A stretch of DNA of 64,000 nt from Spinacia oleracea (GCF_020520425.1 NC_079492.1:102769157-102833156), one strand, 5' to 3'. Positions 12,540 through 25,034 are shown, counted from the first letter of the stretch. The notes: generated from the letters alone by a model not told the origin. Numbers and translations: made by a program.

Positions 12540-13935
12540 TAGAGCGAATTAAGGAGAAGATTTCTCAAGGAAAAGAAATAGATTTCAAGGTCCATGATGA
12601 TGGAAGTTTGAGGTACAAAGGAAGGTGGTACGTGCCTCGACAGTGTGGTAATGAAGTAAAAGCTGATGACAGAAGGTCACAATACATTGTATTCTGTTCA
12701 CCCGGGTGGTGACAAGTTGTATAAAGATCTTAAGAAGGTCTATTGGTGGCCAAGAATGAAGAAGAAAGTAGCTGAATTTGTAGCCAGATGCTTGACTTGT
12801 CAAAATTTCAAGATAGAGCATAGGAGACCTCAAGGAAAGGTTCAACCATTAGAAATCCCAAGTTGTAAATGGGACTGTATTTAAATGGACTACGTCACTT
12901 GTTTGCCAATGTCAAAAATCGAAAATGATGCCATTTGGGTGGTGGTAGATAGGCTGACTAAGTCGACAGTGTTTATACCAATGAAGGAAACCTGGAAGAT
13001 GGATCAACTTTCCAAGGCTTACATCAAGAACATTGTAAGACTACATGGGGTTCCTAAGGATATTGTGTCAGATAGGGATTCAAGGTTTCTTTCGAACTTC
13101 TGGAAAAGTGTGCAGAAGAACTTTGGTACAACATTGAAAATGAGTACGACGTTCCATCCAGCCACAGATGGACAGACTGAAAGGACTATTCAAGCACTTG
13201 AGGATATGCTTCGAGTATTTGTGATAGATTTCCAAGGAGGATGGGAAGATAGCTTAGATCCAATTGAATTTTCATACAATAATAATATATCATGCTAGTA
13301 TAGGAATAGCACCATTCGAGGCCTTGTATGAACAAAAATGTAGAAGTCCCCTTTGTTGGAATAACATTAGTGAAACCGTTGTGTTAGGACCTCGGATAAT
13401 AGAGGACACAATGAACCAAGTTAGAAGTATTCAATCCAAAATTCAAGAAGTGCAAGATCGCCAAAAGAGCTATGCAGACTTGAAACGAAGGGATGGAGAA
13501 TTCCAAATAGGTGACAAAGTGTTGATTAAAGTTTCACCAATGAAGGGTGTAATGAGATTTGGCAAGAAAGGAAAGCTTAGCCCAAAGTACATATGCCCAT
13601 ATGAGATCCTAGAACGGATAGGAAATGTAGCTTATAGACTAGCCTTACCCATGGACTTGCATAGAGTGCATAATGTGTTCCATATATCTCAATTAAGAAA
13701 GTATATTTCGGATAAATCGCATGTGTTGCAACCGAAAACCATAGAATTAGACCAAAGTTTATCTTTCGAGGAAAGACCAGTCAAAATCCTGGATAGTAAA
13801 GTGCATAGTACGCGAACTAAGGATGTTAAGATTGTGAAAGTTTTATGGTCTAATCAAGAATCAGAAGAAGCTACATGGGAAGCTGAGGAAGAAATGAGAA
13901 AGAAATATCCCGAGCTTTTTCCCGAGGTTAGTTGA
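12540..13935 (+). pseudogene. gypsy integrase with C-terminal chromodomain, broken
   Basis: Zinc-binding HHCC end (VHPGGDKLYKDLKKVYWWPRM, CLTCQNFK) at about 12,690-12,810, then a TAA at 12,882-12,884. The catalytic core follows (MDYVTCLPMS, VVDRLTKSTVFIPM, IVSDRDSRFLS, HPATDGQTERT). A frameshift near 13,285 interrupts the YNNxYH-ASIGIAPFEALY segment. The last frame runs to 13,935 and ends in a chromodomain-like tail (VKIVKVLWSNQESEEATWE, EMRKKYPELF). The chromodomain places the element among chromoviruses. Confidence 0.88.
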
Positions 13936-14204
13936 GTTACGGGGTCGTAACTCATGTATTTTAAGGGGGGTAGAGTGCGGTAGAATTTCATGTTTTTACC
14001 TTATTTTCCCTTATTTTATGCTTAATTTAGTGCTTTCTATTCAATTTGCACTTCATATTGTCATATTGAATCATTTAAAAAGTACAGCAACTAAAATTTT
14101 TGCAAGAAAAAACAACAAAGTCTCATAAAGTCTCAAGTTTTGAGTTTCAAGTTTGGCTATCGAGCCCAAGTTTCGGGACGAAACTTCTTTTAAGGAGGGT
14201 AGAT
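13936..14204 (+). other. gypsy 3' untranslated region with two polypurine-tract-like blocks
   Basis: Two similar blocks each pair a short inverted sequence with a purine run. GTTACGGGGTCGTAAC is followed by TTTTAAGGGGGGTAGA (about 13,960-13,975). AGTTTCGGGACGAAACT is followed by CTTTTAAGGAGGGTAGA (about 14,187-14,203). Only the second directly precedes a recognisable LTR start (TGTAATACC), which suggests that two related elements are joined here. Confidence 0.6.
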
Positions 14205-15090
14205 TGTAATACCTCGTATTTTTCCATACTTATAAATATATTTTATTGTATTTATAAAGCATTTTTATGATTTTAAGATTTTAAATCGTATTTAAATATT
14301 ATATAAAGCGCATTTTAATATTATTTAAATGTATTTTTATTAATTATAATATTTATTATTTAATTAATTACGAAATGAATTTATTATTTTAAGTCGGGAA
14401 ATTTATTTGGGTTTCGATTTTTAAATGGTTTGAATGAATTCTAAGCCCAACTCGTTTTAATAGTTGAGCCCAACTAGAGTTTCTAATTTAAATTCCTAAT
14501 TCAAACCCGATCATTAAAGGAAAGCCCAATACCCAAACTCATAAGCCTATCCCACTACGGATTTGGGGAAGCCTATAAATACCCCTCTAAACTCAAGAGA
14601 TCCCCTCATTAAACCCTCACTATTTTTCTCTCTCTCTATCATACCCGGCTCTCTCTCTTTGCTCGTCCCTGCCTTACGTCGCACAGCCCATCCGAGCACA
14701 CCGCTCGCTGATGCTCTCGTCGTTGCACACTCGTGCCCTCGCCCCGCGTGATGTGCCCCTCGCACACACGCGCACTCGCCCTCTCTTTCCCTCGCTGATG
14801 CCTTCATTCGTGCACTCGACCCCCAGCGCCCATGAGCATGTGCTCATTGTTGCTTCCTTCGCATAACACGCACACTTGTGCACGCCCTCTCTCACCCGCA
14901 AACTCGTGCACCCCTGCTTCCCTCGACACACCGCATAGCCCTGCTGCCTTGTTGCTTGCTCGCGTCGCACACCCGCACACACAAGCACCCGTGTGTGTGC
15001 CGCACACCGTACTCCGTATTTTTTATCCTTTTTGCGCTCGGTCATATTCAATTCGTGATTGTACCGTGCTATAGGCCGGTTTGGTATAAG
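14205..15090 (+). repeat. Tekay/Del-like gypsy LTR, right end undefined
   Basis: Starts TGTAATACCTCGTATTTTTCC, a start I associate with Tekay/Del LTRs, directly after a purine tract. It holds an AT-rich stretch, then a TATA box (TATAAATA, 14,574-14,581) followed by a CT-rich, GC-rich transcribed-type region (about 14,630-15,010). Open frames on both strands in that GC-rich part are not convincing genes. The right boundary is lost where Athila-type sequence begins, at roughly 15,010-15,120. Confidence 0.65.
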
Positions 15091-15121
15091 CACCACCAGA
15101 TCCACACCTAAGAAGGGCAAG

Positions 15122-15935
15122 ATGGATGTCGATGCTTATTCTCTATTGTCCTCACAAGTAGCATCTTTGAACTTGAAGCTTGATTCTCTGAAGGCTTCTC
15201 AGTTTGGCACTCCCTCAATGAGCATCAATTCTATGTCTAGTTTAGCTCCAGTGACTACTTCTTACTGTGAAGAATGCGGTATCCAAGGTCACTTTGGTCA
15301 TGAACGCTCCCTTAATTTGCAGAATACTACACAGGTGGAGCAAATGAATGCCTTTCATCAAAGGCAACCTAATGACCCATATTCTAACACATACAATCCA
15401 GGTTGGAGGAATCATCCTAACTTCTCTTATCGAAGCAATAACATTCAGAATCCCCAACCCCAACAACAATGGTCAAAACCTCAATTCCAAACACCACAGT
15501 CACAAGTTTCTAGGCCTCCATTTCAGCAAGGGGTACCTCATAATACTCCACCGGGATTTAATAGACCCCTTCATCAAGGCTATCAGCAACAGCCTCCTCA
15601 GGGTAATGTTACTTCAGAACCTAAACGCGAGTGATTTTTATACGCTCATAAAGAATATGCAGAAGATCTCAAAGATTGCTCAAAAGAATTACGATGAGAG
15701 CATAAAGGAGTTGAAGAATCATAATAGAATGTTGGAGAATCAAGTTGCTCAACTCACTAATACTTTGTCAAAAAGGCAACCGGGTGAACTTCCAAGGAAA
15801 TCTACTCCGTCTCAAGATCACATTGGAGAGAGTGCTTGTGACATTGTTCTTCGGAATGGTACTACATATGATGCCCCCTCGGGACCCACTGATTTTGTGG
15901 ATCTTGAAAAGGGGAGAGAGGAGGCTAGAAGGTAG
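15122..15935 (+). pseudogene. Athila-like gypsy gag, C-terminal part
   Basis: Reads MDVDAYSLLSSQVASLNLKL, then a zinc-knuckle relic (YCEECGIQGHFGHE) and the Pro/Gln-rich segment containing NDPYSNTYNPGWRNHPNFSY, which is characteristic of Athila-type Gag. The frame shifts near 15,620-15,640 and continues as SDFYTLIKNMQKISKIAQ, a coiled-coil-like stretch (LKNHNRMLENQVAQLTNTL) and a basic/acidic tail ending in a stop at 15,935. Sequence upstream of about 15,110 does not look like Gag, so the 5' part is missing. Confidence 0.82.
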
Positions 15936-15986
15936 AAGTAAAGAGTCAAGGAGAAGGTTGATGATTCTCGCCCTTTTGTTCCTCAA

Positions 15987-16896
15987 TTGCCATTTCCTCA
16001 TCGACAATATAAGTCAAAGGGTGATCATCAGTGTGGTGAAGAGGAATATGTTGAAAGAAAGACTGTGGATGTAGGTGTTGAAACCCCGGGTGTTGAGAAT
16101 GAAATAGAGAAGAAGGAAAGCGGCAAGGAGAAGGTTATTGATTCTCCCCCTTTTGCACCTACACTACCATTTCCTCACCGAATGCAGAAAACAAAGGTTA
16201 ATCAACAGTTCGGTAAGTTCTTGGCTATGGTCAAGAATCTCGAGGTAACGATTCCTTTCACTGATTTAATATCTCAGATTTCTATGTATGCAAAATATTT
16301 AAAGGAATTAATCACTAAGAAAATGGATCTTGATGGTGTAGAGAGAGTGGCTCTAACTGAGGAATGTAGTGATATGTTACAAAACAAGTCTCCTCCTAAA
16401 CTAAAGGACCCCGGTAGTTTCTCCATCCCTTGTCATATAGGTGCTTTATTCATTGATAAGGCTCTATGTGATTTAGGTGCTAGTGTGTCTGTCATTCCCC
16501 TCTCTATTTGCAAAAAGTTGAGCATGGGAGAATTAAATTGTACCACCATTACTCTTCAAATGGCCGAACATTCTAGTAAATACCCTTTAGGTGTTTTAGA
16601 AGACGTCCCCGTGAGAGTAGGTAAATTCTATATTCTTATAGACTTTGTTGCTTGACATAGAAGAGGACAACCAGATTCCAATAATCTTAGGAAGTCCATT
16701 CCTTCATACTGCAGGGTCAGTTATTAATGTTAAGAAAGGGAAGCTAACCTTGACTATAGGGGATGACAAGGTGACCTTTAACTTGTCTCGTGAAATGAAA
16801 ATTCCAATGAAAAAAGTGCCTTGTTCTTTGATTGCCTCTAATGCTAAGTTGCCTCATCTTATTCTAGAAATTCTTCAAAAAATGCACTTGGTTTGA
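15987..16896 (+). pseudogene. Athila-like gypsy protease region
   Basis: After a Lys/Glu-rich linker the frame reads the Athila core PFPHRMQKTKVNQQFGKFL, then PGSFSIPCHIG and the protease site LCDLGASVSVIPLSI (about 16,470-16,510). In this lineage DLGAS replaces the usual D-S/T-G. The frame shifts at about 16,650. The second frame carries EEDNQIPIILGSPFLHTAG and GKLTLTIGDDKVTFNLSR, ending at 16,896. No RT follows. Confidence 0.85.
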
Positions 16897-17100
16897 AAGG
16901 GTTTGCAGGTGATGATGATCCTGGTGATGCAGTTGATGCTGGTCCAACCGTTGGAGCAAGATGTTCGATACTCGATGGCACCAAGTTCAAAGTGAACGAT
17001 CAACGTCTGAAGCATACACTGAAAATGCGTTCATTGGAAAATCGGAGACGATCTATCTCTCCGATCCACCCATCGACGCTTAAGTTTTGAGGTTTGGAGT
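16893..17100 (+). pseudogene. Athila-like integrase C-terminal stub joined to protease region
   Basis: Contains DGTKFKVNDQRLKH, a motif I recognise from the extreme C-terminus of Athila integrases, only about 100 bp after the protease. RT, RNase H and the integrase core, normally about 2.5-3 kb, are missing. The downstream text (gtcaagctaatgac..., cgcttatcgggaggcaact, about 17,099-17,145) is the usual post-integrase sequence of Athila elements. Confidence 0.7.
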
Positions 17101-19544
17101 CAAGCTAATGACTTAAAACGAGCGCTTATCGGGAGGCAACTCGATTCCTAACTTTCCCTGATTTCAATTTTCTTCATTTATTTCTATTTTAATTTAGTAT
17201 TTTATTTTTATTTGGCTAATTTATTGAAAATAAAAAATAAAAAATGAAAACAACAAAAATATTTTATTTTGAGTTCACTTGAATTCATATTTTATTGTAT
17301 TTTTAGATTAATTTTCTCGTTCGTAAATTCTTTCGTTAATCGTATTTATTTATTTATTTATTTTTGATTAATTTTATTTTACTAACAACGTTAACTTTTA
17401 AGTTTAGTGGTGCTTGATTTTTGTTTCTTAGGATGTATAGGTGCAAGCTTAAGTTAATTAGGAAATTCCGATGCATTGACAAGCCTTGTAAGCTCGTGAA
17501 ATGCACCACCCAAACTGCGAGCTAGTTAGGCGCAGCTTGTGCGCTCATTCCAGCGCTAGCCCAGCGAGCTAGCTGGCCGTATCTCTTTCTCGCGCTTTCC
17601 AGCATCCACCTAGTGAGCCCGCTGGCCGTTTTCCCCTCGTAAGCTGCAGCTTCTTCCTTGCTCGCTGGTAAACCAGCGACCTAGCTGGATTTCCCGCCTA
17701 TCCCCATTCAAATTAAAAAAAAATATTAACTCTCCAGCCACGACACCACCCCCACGCACTCTCCTCCACCCCTCTGCCGTCCACCAGCCATAAACCGTCG
17801 GGCACCACCTGCACCACGGTCGACCAATCATCTCACCGGCCGGCAGTTACGCCGGCGTCGCACTACCAGCCCGTCACCTTTCTCTCACCCAAAAAGAATA
17901 ACCAAAAACCCAACCTCCTCTCTCACCCACGACGCCCTCCCTCCTCCCGTTCACCCTAGCGACCACCGCGCAACAGTAGTTACGCACCACTCCACTTTCA
18001 TCCAACCACCATCACCTCGCCGGAATACCACCGCTCCTCTCCGCTCTCTTTCACAAACCCACGCATCCATCCTTTCGAATTTCTCTCGAGCCACCTAAAC
18101 TACGATGGTCGGCGCACCGCCGCACCATCAACCACCTTCCCTCCCCCTAAACCTCTCAACTCTTCCACCTTCCCCATGATTTTGTTCATGAATTTAAAAC
18201 CCTAACTTTTGAAATCAATTTGGGGGTTTTTTATTCTTTATGGGCATTAGCAAATTGTGTAGTATTGTGGCTTGTTTGCGGAATTCACGTGAGTTCGCAA
18301 TCAAATATAATTCTGATCTTTGTGGTGCACAAAAGGTATTAAATTTCCAATTTTCCTAAACTTTATTCACTTGAATCCTATTATAAAAAGAAAATTGGAC
18401 TTTTGATATCAATATTGGTTGTTGAATTCGAATTTTTGTAGTAGTTAGTGATTATTATCTGAATTGTTTATTGAGATTGATTAACGCTCGTTGGTTGTTG
18501 AGTTTGGATTCTTGGCATTGGGAGATTATTGTTATTTCTTGAACTATTTGTTGGGATTGATTGTTGAATCTTGAATTGTGCACTATTTTGGTTGATCGGA
18601 GACTTGGAGTACCTTGAATTGTGGTTGTTGCATCATGAAAACAACTAAACCAACTAGCTCTCACCCAAATCCACCACATCCATGGAGATCGGCTCTTTGC
18701 GTTGTCAGTTTGAAGCTTCTGGCCACACCGCTTCTACCGTCAACAGTCCTACCAAGTCATACTCGGAAGACGAGGCTCATCACGAGTGAGCACTTTCCAT
18801 CTCTTTCCCCTGCTTGAGTTATTTTGCTGCTATTTTCACAGTGAGGGCACTGTGTTTTGTTTATCTTGGGGGAGGGATATCTATCTTTATTTCTTTCTAG
18901 TATAGTTTTATTGTTTTTCTAGGTGTTGCACGCTTTGTACCATCCATTAGGGGTGGGAGTTTACGTGCAACGAAAAAAAACGTATTGCTTTCCTAGTGTT
19001 ATTGTTCAATTTAGTTTCATTTTTACTTGCATTCATATGTCTTTATACTCTGCATTATGTATTTGACTTTCAAACCTTATTCGGACTTTGCTTGACTCTC
19101 TTGAGCTTCTTTTGAACTTAGTTATGATCCAAAAATTCAGTCGGTTGTGCTATACATTGATAACTGCTTGGCATTGTGTGAACCAATTGAATGGTATGCG
19201 GTAAGATGTTGGTCTAGTGTCAAGAATAGCTAGCCAATTATCTTGTAGGTCACCTTACTATGTGTTTGTGTGATTGATGTGACTTGTTATCGTATGATTT
19301 TGGCTTGAGATTCATTATTAGTTTAGTTGCAACTCCCGCATGCCGCGTATGACAGAGGCCATTCACTTAGGAAGCCTTCAGACGAATCTAGAAACATCAG
19401 TTCCTGCCTTTCATACCCATGTTGTAGCCTTGCCCGTTTATTCTTTTAACTCCACAAAATTGAGCCCTATTAGCCCCGTTGGTTACTTGTCCCAAGTTTA
19501 GCTTGGGGGAGCTTCGGTGTTCATAATGGTTTCATTGATGTTGA
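17101..19544 (+). other. Athila-like internal non-coding region, no convincing gene
   Basis: About 2.4 kb between the polyprotein stub and the solo LTR. It holds an AT-rich part, a GC/CCA-rich part (about 17,440-18,130) and T-rich text with CTTGGGGGAG blocks near 18,868 and 19,501, typical of the long 3' non-coding part of Athila elements. The short frames on both strands lack recognisable domains. I see no envelope-like gene. Confidence 0.55.
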
Positions 19545-20950
19545 TGAAGGAAATAATGCCCTTGGTCCAAGTATGCATTCAATGCTAAGTCTAATAAATG
19601 CGGTTCAGTATTAATTAATTAAACAAGTTAATAAATTCAGTGAGATCAAGTGAGCTGAATGCCTAGCTAGAGGCCGCTTCAGTTCAAGTGGAATTAATAA
19701 TATTAATCCACAGCTTACTCTTGACTGAACCCGTAGGGTCACACAAATAGTACGTGAACGGATCAAGTATTTAAGTGAATATATTATTCATTAAATACTC
19801 CATTTATGAACATTCGGAAACGACGGATCTCGGTTTCAGTGGGAGCTGAAATCGTCAAAAGGAAAAATATAGAAAGCTGCGGAAATGATGGTATTGCCGG
19901 AAACGGAAATATGGATCATGACGGAAATATAAATATTATCCAAGTCGTAGATGTTGCCAGAAACGTAAACATGGTTGATATCGGAAAATATTATCGGAAA
20001 TAGGAATATTGCCGGAAACGGAAATATTATCGGAATCGGAAATAAATTCCGGAATCGGAAATATTAACGGAAACGTAAATATTTGTTCGAATTGGAAATG
20101 AATTCCGAAATCGGAAAACGAATAGGAAGCGCGACGTGCGAACGCTCGACGAACGAGCTTGCGAGACGCAAGGCCCAGCGCAAGCGCCAGGCCCAGCGCC
20201 AAGCAAGCCCGCACGGAGCAGCAAGGCATGGGTCGAGCAAAGGCAGCAGCGCCCAACGAGTGGGCCGCGTGCTGCTTGTTGCCACGCCCAGCGCGCATGG
20301 GCCTAGCAAGGCAGCAGCGCCCATTCGTGGGATGCGGGCTGCGTGCTGCACGACCAAGCAACATGGGCTCAAGGCCACACGTGCAAAGCCTTGGTCGGCT
20401 AGGTTGCTTGCGAGTCAAGTAATCGTGTTTTCCTAATTCTACTGAAATTAGATGTTTTAAGTAAATCTGAAATACTTAGTATTTGATTATCCCTAGAATT
20501 CTAATGTTATTAATTAATTAGAATCCTAATGGATTTAGTTAATCGATTCCTAGTAGGATTCAAACTCCTCTATTTCCACTTTATAAATATGTGGTTCATG
20601 ATCACAGTTTATAATGCAATTCAATATACTATTCTAACACATTAAATTCAAGAGAGAATTTAATACTTGCCTAACATTATTGTGAGTTTCCCTAGTGCAC
20701 ATAAAACCTTAGAGAATATTCTACTTGGTTGAATCTAAGGCGGATCTGAACGTGCTGTGGACTATCTACGAAGGAGCGACATTTGGAGTCCTATACTTGT
20801 TCTTTTTCGGTTCGGGAGAATCTAGGGAAGGCACACATCACATTGTATTATACTAATTATGCTAATTGACTATGTGGCAATTAATTTGGATTTCTGGCTT
20901 TATGGTTTTTCTGCATGAATTATATTGTTTATATTATTCATAACCCTACA
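19545..20950 (+). repeat. solo LTR of the copia A/E family
   Basis: 1406 bp, TGAAGGAAATAATGCCC... to ...ATTCATAACCCTACA, flanked by the 5-bp duplication gttga (19,540-19,544 and 20,951-20,955). Same order of parts as the other copies: a TTCCG/CGGAA array (about 19,815-20,115), a GC-rich block (about 20,120-20,410), then an AT-rich 3' third. No internal sequence is present, so it is the product of LTR-LTR recombination. Confidence 0.93.
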
Positions 20951-21794
20951 GTTGATTTATTGGCACACTAAGCCAATAGTTCGTGGTTCGAGGCTATGTT
21001 TGGATTTGTGGTTCGGAAATGGTGTATATTATTGTTGGCACCCAAACTTGTAACAGTTAGCATTAGTATTTATTTTTGTACTTTCGTTCTCATCAATTTA
21101 TGTCATTTCATAAAAAATGTAGAGGAAAAAAATAATTCAGGAAGAAAAAAAAGAAGAAAAATCAAAGAAATTAAGATCAAAAATACGTTTTTTTTTTTTG
21201 TATATAGTTTGAAGGCAAGGAAAGGGGATTGAAGAAAGATCATTGACATTATATTATGTTTTTCCCCTTGGTTGTAACAATTGATTGTTCGGGGTTTCAT
21301 GGTTCGATGGAGTTGGATTTTCGGCATTATCACGCCGACACATATAGTTCACCTTTGCTCCCCAAGTTGGACCTTACTCTCACTTTTTCCAAATTATACC
21401 CTACTCTTTCTTTTTACCTAGCCCCATTGCAAGCTTATTATAAGACCTCTTGATCGGCATGTTTGTTTTGTGATTGAGTGAAAAAAATTTCTTGCTATTG
21501 TCATCTTACCCCATGTTGCATCATATTTTTATATTCTACAAGGTAGGCGGCGACGACTAGCTCGATTGAGAATAGTTTGTGGCTAAGCTTGGTTGTTTCA
21601 ATTGTGGATCATGATGCTTTGTGGTTCTATTTATATCTGAGCTAGATTTCTGTCTCAATAACTCTGTTTGATTGTTTGCTCGAGAGTCGGGTTGGTCTTA
21701 CCATGGTTTTATAAAATTCATGTGCGTCTTGTTTCTCTATCTATGGTTTAGTGTTGTTTGAGGACAAGCAACAGTCTAGCTTGGGGGAATTCGA
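20951..21794 (+). other. Athila-like 3' non-coding region ending in polypurine tract
   Basis: Resumes the Athila element after the solo LTR. No supported gene. The right end has TTGTTTGAGGACAAGCAA and TAGCTTGGGGGAATTCGA (to 21,794), the characteristic sequence before an Athila 3' LTR. Confidence 0.65.
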
Positions 21795-23315
21795 TGAGTC
21801 ATATTTGTATAGGGTATTTTAGGCGCATTTCGGTTGCATTATTAGACATTTATATCATTTTAGTTGCATTTAGGGTCACATTTTCATAAGTTATCATTGT
21901 CGTACTCTATTACGCCCCGTTTGTGTTTTCTTTAATGTTTCAGGTGATTTTATGGTATTTGGATGCTTTCGGAGTGTTCTGGGTTGATTTGGATGATGAA
22001 CGGATGGGATGTTGACTCAAGGATCATTACATGTCTCTAGGGATAATTTTGAGTCAACAACGAAGTTAAACGTTATTTTTCTAAGCATCAAAGCGGACAA
22101 GCGTTCACTCTTTTGATGATATCTCAAGTTCTAGATGTCGGCATGAGACAATTTTGATTGGGCTAGAAAGTAGGCTTAAAGATCTTTCCAACAATAGGTC
22201 ACACGTCCCTATGGGCATTGTAGAAAAAGTGTTATGGCATAAAGAAGGTGACTCGACTATCCGATTCACACAAAGCCCACAACACTGGCCCGACTCCTCT
22301 CCTTAGGCGCGAAAACCAGCGACGGACCATCGGGCCCGCTGGTTTCTGCGCCCAAGTGATTTCCGCGTGTGCCTTCGTTTTCGTGATCGTCCAATTAAAT
22401 CATAACTTATGTAATTATTATTATTTCCTATTTTGCTTAGAATTTAGGAAGCATATAAATACTTCAAGGGAATTAATTTACTTCCCTTATGCTTTTATTT
22501 TCCCTTATGTTTTAATTTCCTAGAATTCTATTTCACGTCATTTTTTATTCTCTCTTCTATTGAACCCTAGCTTTTTCAATATTTCAATTCATCAATCTAG
22601 AGGTAATTCAAGAATTGTTTTTTCTTTAATTCATTATTATTTTTTTCGTTCCTTAGTTTAATTTGTCCTTTGATTATGAAATTCATGTTTATTATTTTTA
22701 TCATGTTTGTTAATTCAATTATGAGCGAGTAGTCGTTTTCTAAGGCTAAGTAAGGGAAGCCATGTTTGTACCATGATTGTTATGCATTAAAGTTTGTAAA
22801 TTTCTAGATTATGTTTGGGTAATTCCAATTGATTTGTTCTTAGTTGTTGATTCATGTAATTGGCCAATATCGTGGATTGATTATCTAGCTAATAGGAATT
22901 AGAATTGAAAGATCACATTCTTAGAGGTTTGGTGCAATTGGCAATTCTGATTATGTTAGCGACCGTGCTACATATGTTGGATTTAAAGTGTTAAGACCCG
23001 AACGTAGGATTAACATGTACTTTAATTACTCGGCCTAGCATATTCATTGTCGAATTGATTTGTGTTCTTGGATTGGTATAAGCATGGTGAACCGAACATA
23101 CGCCCTAGACCTTTAATTTATTGATAAATACAACGTTTATATTACTACTTTAGTTTGTTAGTTTATAAACCAAATTCAACTTTCGTTTATTGAAATAGTT
23201 CGTATAATTGGGCAAAAACTAATAGAACTTGTCTCCCTGGGGGATCGACCCGTATTTGCTAAGTATCTGCTAACAAAAGATACGGTGCACTTGCGGTATC
23301 ACTTTTAATTCATCA
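21795..23315 (+). repeat. Athila-like 3' LTR
   Basis: About 1.52 kb from TGAGTCATATTTG, immediately after the purine tract, to AATTCATCA. The end region contains CTTGTCTCCCTGGGGGATCG (23,230-23,249), typical of Athila LTR 3' ends. The right end is judged from TG...CA and the abrupt change to another LTR family. No 5' LTR partner was found in the window. Confidence 0.7.
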
Positions 23316-23637
23316 CCCCTACATATCCGCAATACGATATACGATTACGATCCAACGACTTATCGTATATTTATGTTTTCCGAACTAAATTCCTGATTAG
23401 CCATTAAATGAATTTCCGATTCATTTAACCCTGACGATCTGTTTTATGCCATTGGTGTGACCTTGTAGGTTCAGTCAAAAGTAAGTTATGAGCCTAATGG
23501 ATTAGAACTCATTGGCCGGATACATTGCTCCAGCTAGCTATTCCGATAACTTGATCTTACTGGATTAATTATTCTGTAATTAATCTAAACCTTGGTATTA
23601 GATTAATGCACCTTGGGTGAATGACACATTTCCTTCA
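23316..23637 (-). repeat. fragment of an LTR related to the copia A/E family
   Basis: On the minus strand it starts TGAAGGAAATGTGTCATTCACC, sharing TGAAGGAAAT and the later block around 'cagtcaaaagtaag' (23,475) with the A/E LTRs, but diverged elsewhere. Only the first 320 bp are present; the rest is cut at the Athila LTR boundary. Confidence 0.6.
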
Positions 23638-25034
23638 ACATCAACTTCTCTACTTTGCATGTATACCTTGACACACATGCATTAAGTGAACTTCTCTTGA
23701 TTTTACACGGGTACTACGACTCACATGCAAATAATAAAATGCTCTACTTAGCATGGATGAGACTCTTGCACAATTCATACTACATGCTTGCATAAATAAA
23801 TAATAACAAACATGCTCTTTTAAATGATTGCATGATTAAAATATGAATCACAAACTACTCTTGAATCAAGTAACCATCACATTCACATATGACATGATGC
23901 TACATGATTTAAAAAAAATCACTTCCTATGCATCATATTATACACACATAAGCAAAATCTAAACACATACGTACCTTGAGTACATTCTCAAAGGTGCCAC
24001 TCTGCTGAAGCAATCAACTACTTAATGCTTCTTCCTAAAATAAAAAACAAAATAATTATTATTCACGACTTATTAAATTTCCAGCAACTTTTTGATCCTT
24101 TAAAGGTCCTTTAAAACCCTAAATAATCCTCCTTTAACCCTAACTAAATTCCATGAACCAACCCTATGTCAAACATGAATTTAAAACATTAAAAATCTAT
24201 ACTTTAGGGTTTAAAACATGAATAATTCAATGAATTTATAAATCTGAATTTTTATGCATGAAAACCACGAAATATGATTAATTTAATTAATAATATAAAT
24301 ATGAAATCAATTAAATTAATCAAGCTTTGAAAAACTCATTTTGTTTTAACAAAATCGTGCGCAAAACCCAAATGAGAAGAAGAGGGAAACAATTCACCAT
24401 GTGCAAGTCGTCACAGTGACAAGGAGGAAGGAGAGAAAAGTCGCCAAAGGCTGTTGGAGGTGCTGCTGGTCGGTGGTTGTTGTCGGCGCCCAAGCAAGAA
24501 GAGGAAAGATGGAGCAAGGGCTGCAGAATTTTAAATTGGCCATAACTCCTAATGTACAACTAAAAATAAAATTATTCTTTAGGAAAAATTCAATAATTTT
24601 TTAGATCTACAACTTTGAAGAAGGAACCTTTGGCTAAAAACTGCCGCAAGTGGGTTGAATAAGGTCAAACAGAAGTTCGACGAAAAAAGAGAGAAGTTAG
24701 GCTTAGGGTTTTGCTTTTGTATTTAATGAATATTTAGGCATGAAATGCCTAAGCTCATTTATATAGGCTTCCAAGAAGTGCTAGAAAGATATTAGGAAAC
24801 CTTTTTAGAGTTCCAAAAAGACAAAAAACCCCTTAATTAAATTTGTCATTCTTGTCTATTTTTGGATTCTCAATCCCTTTCAAAAACTATTTCCATTAAA
24901 GAAAATATAAAAAGTTTTTATTTTCTAAAATACATTTAATAAATATTAAATTTAATTAAATTCTCCTTTATAATTTATATGATTTAATAATCATATAAAT
25001 GTTTTTAAAATGCTTAATTAAATTACAAATATAT
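23638..25034. other. intergenic, AT-rich; possible antisense gypsy LTR remnant
   Basis: No gene is supported. Minus-strand TATA-like CCTATATAAA (24,758-24,767) followed by CT-rich and AACCCTAA-type text (24,690-24,720) resembles an LTR promoter/leader reading leftward. Frames at 24,320-24,604 overlap on both strands and show no domain. Confidence 0.35.

Noticed and set aside
14547..15120. Cys/Ala/Arg-rich frames on both strands
   Set aside because: GC-rich transcribed-type part of a gypsy LTR; no conserved domain.
17610..17831. Minus-strand Trp/Gly-rich frame
   Set aside because: GC/CCA-rich non-coding part of the Athila element; no start context or domain.
20083..20436. 117-codon basic protein
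   Set aside because: Inside the GC-rich block of the solo LTR and open in several frames at once.
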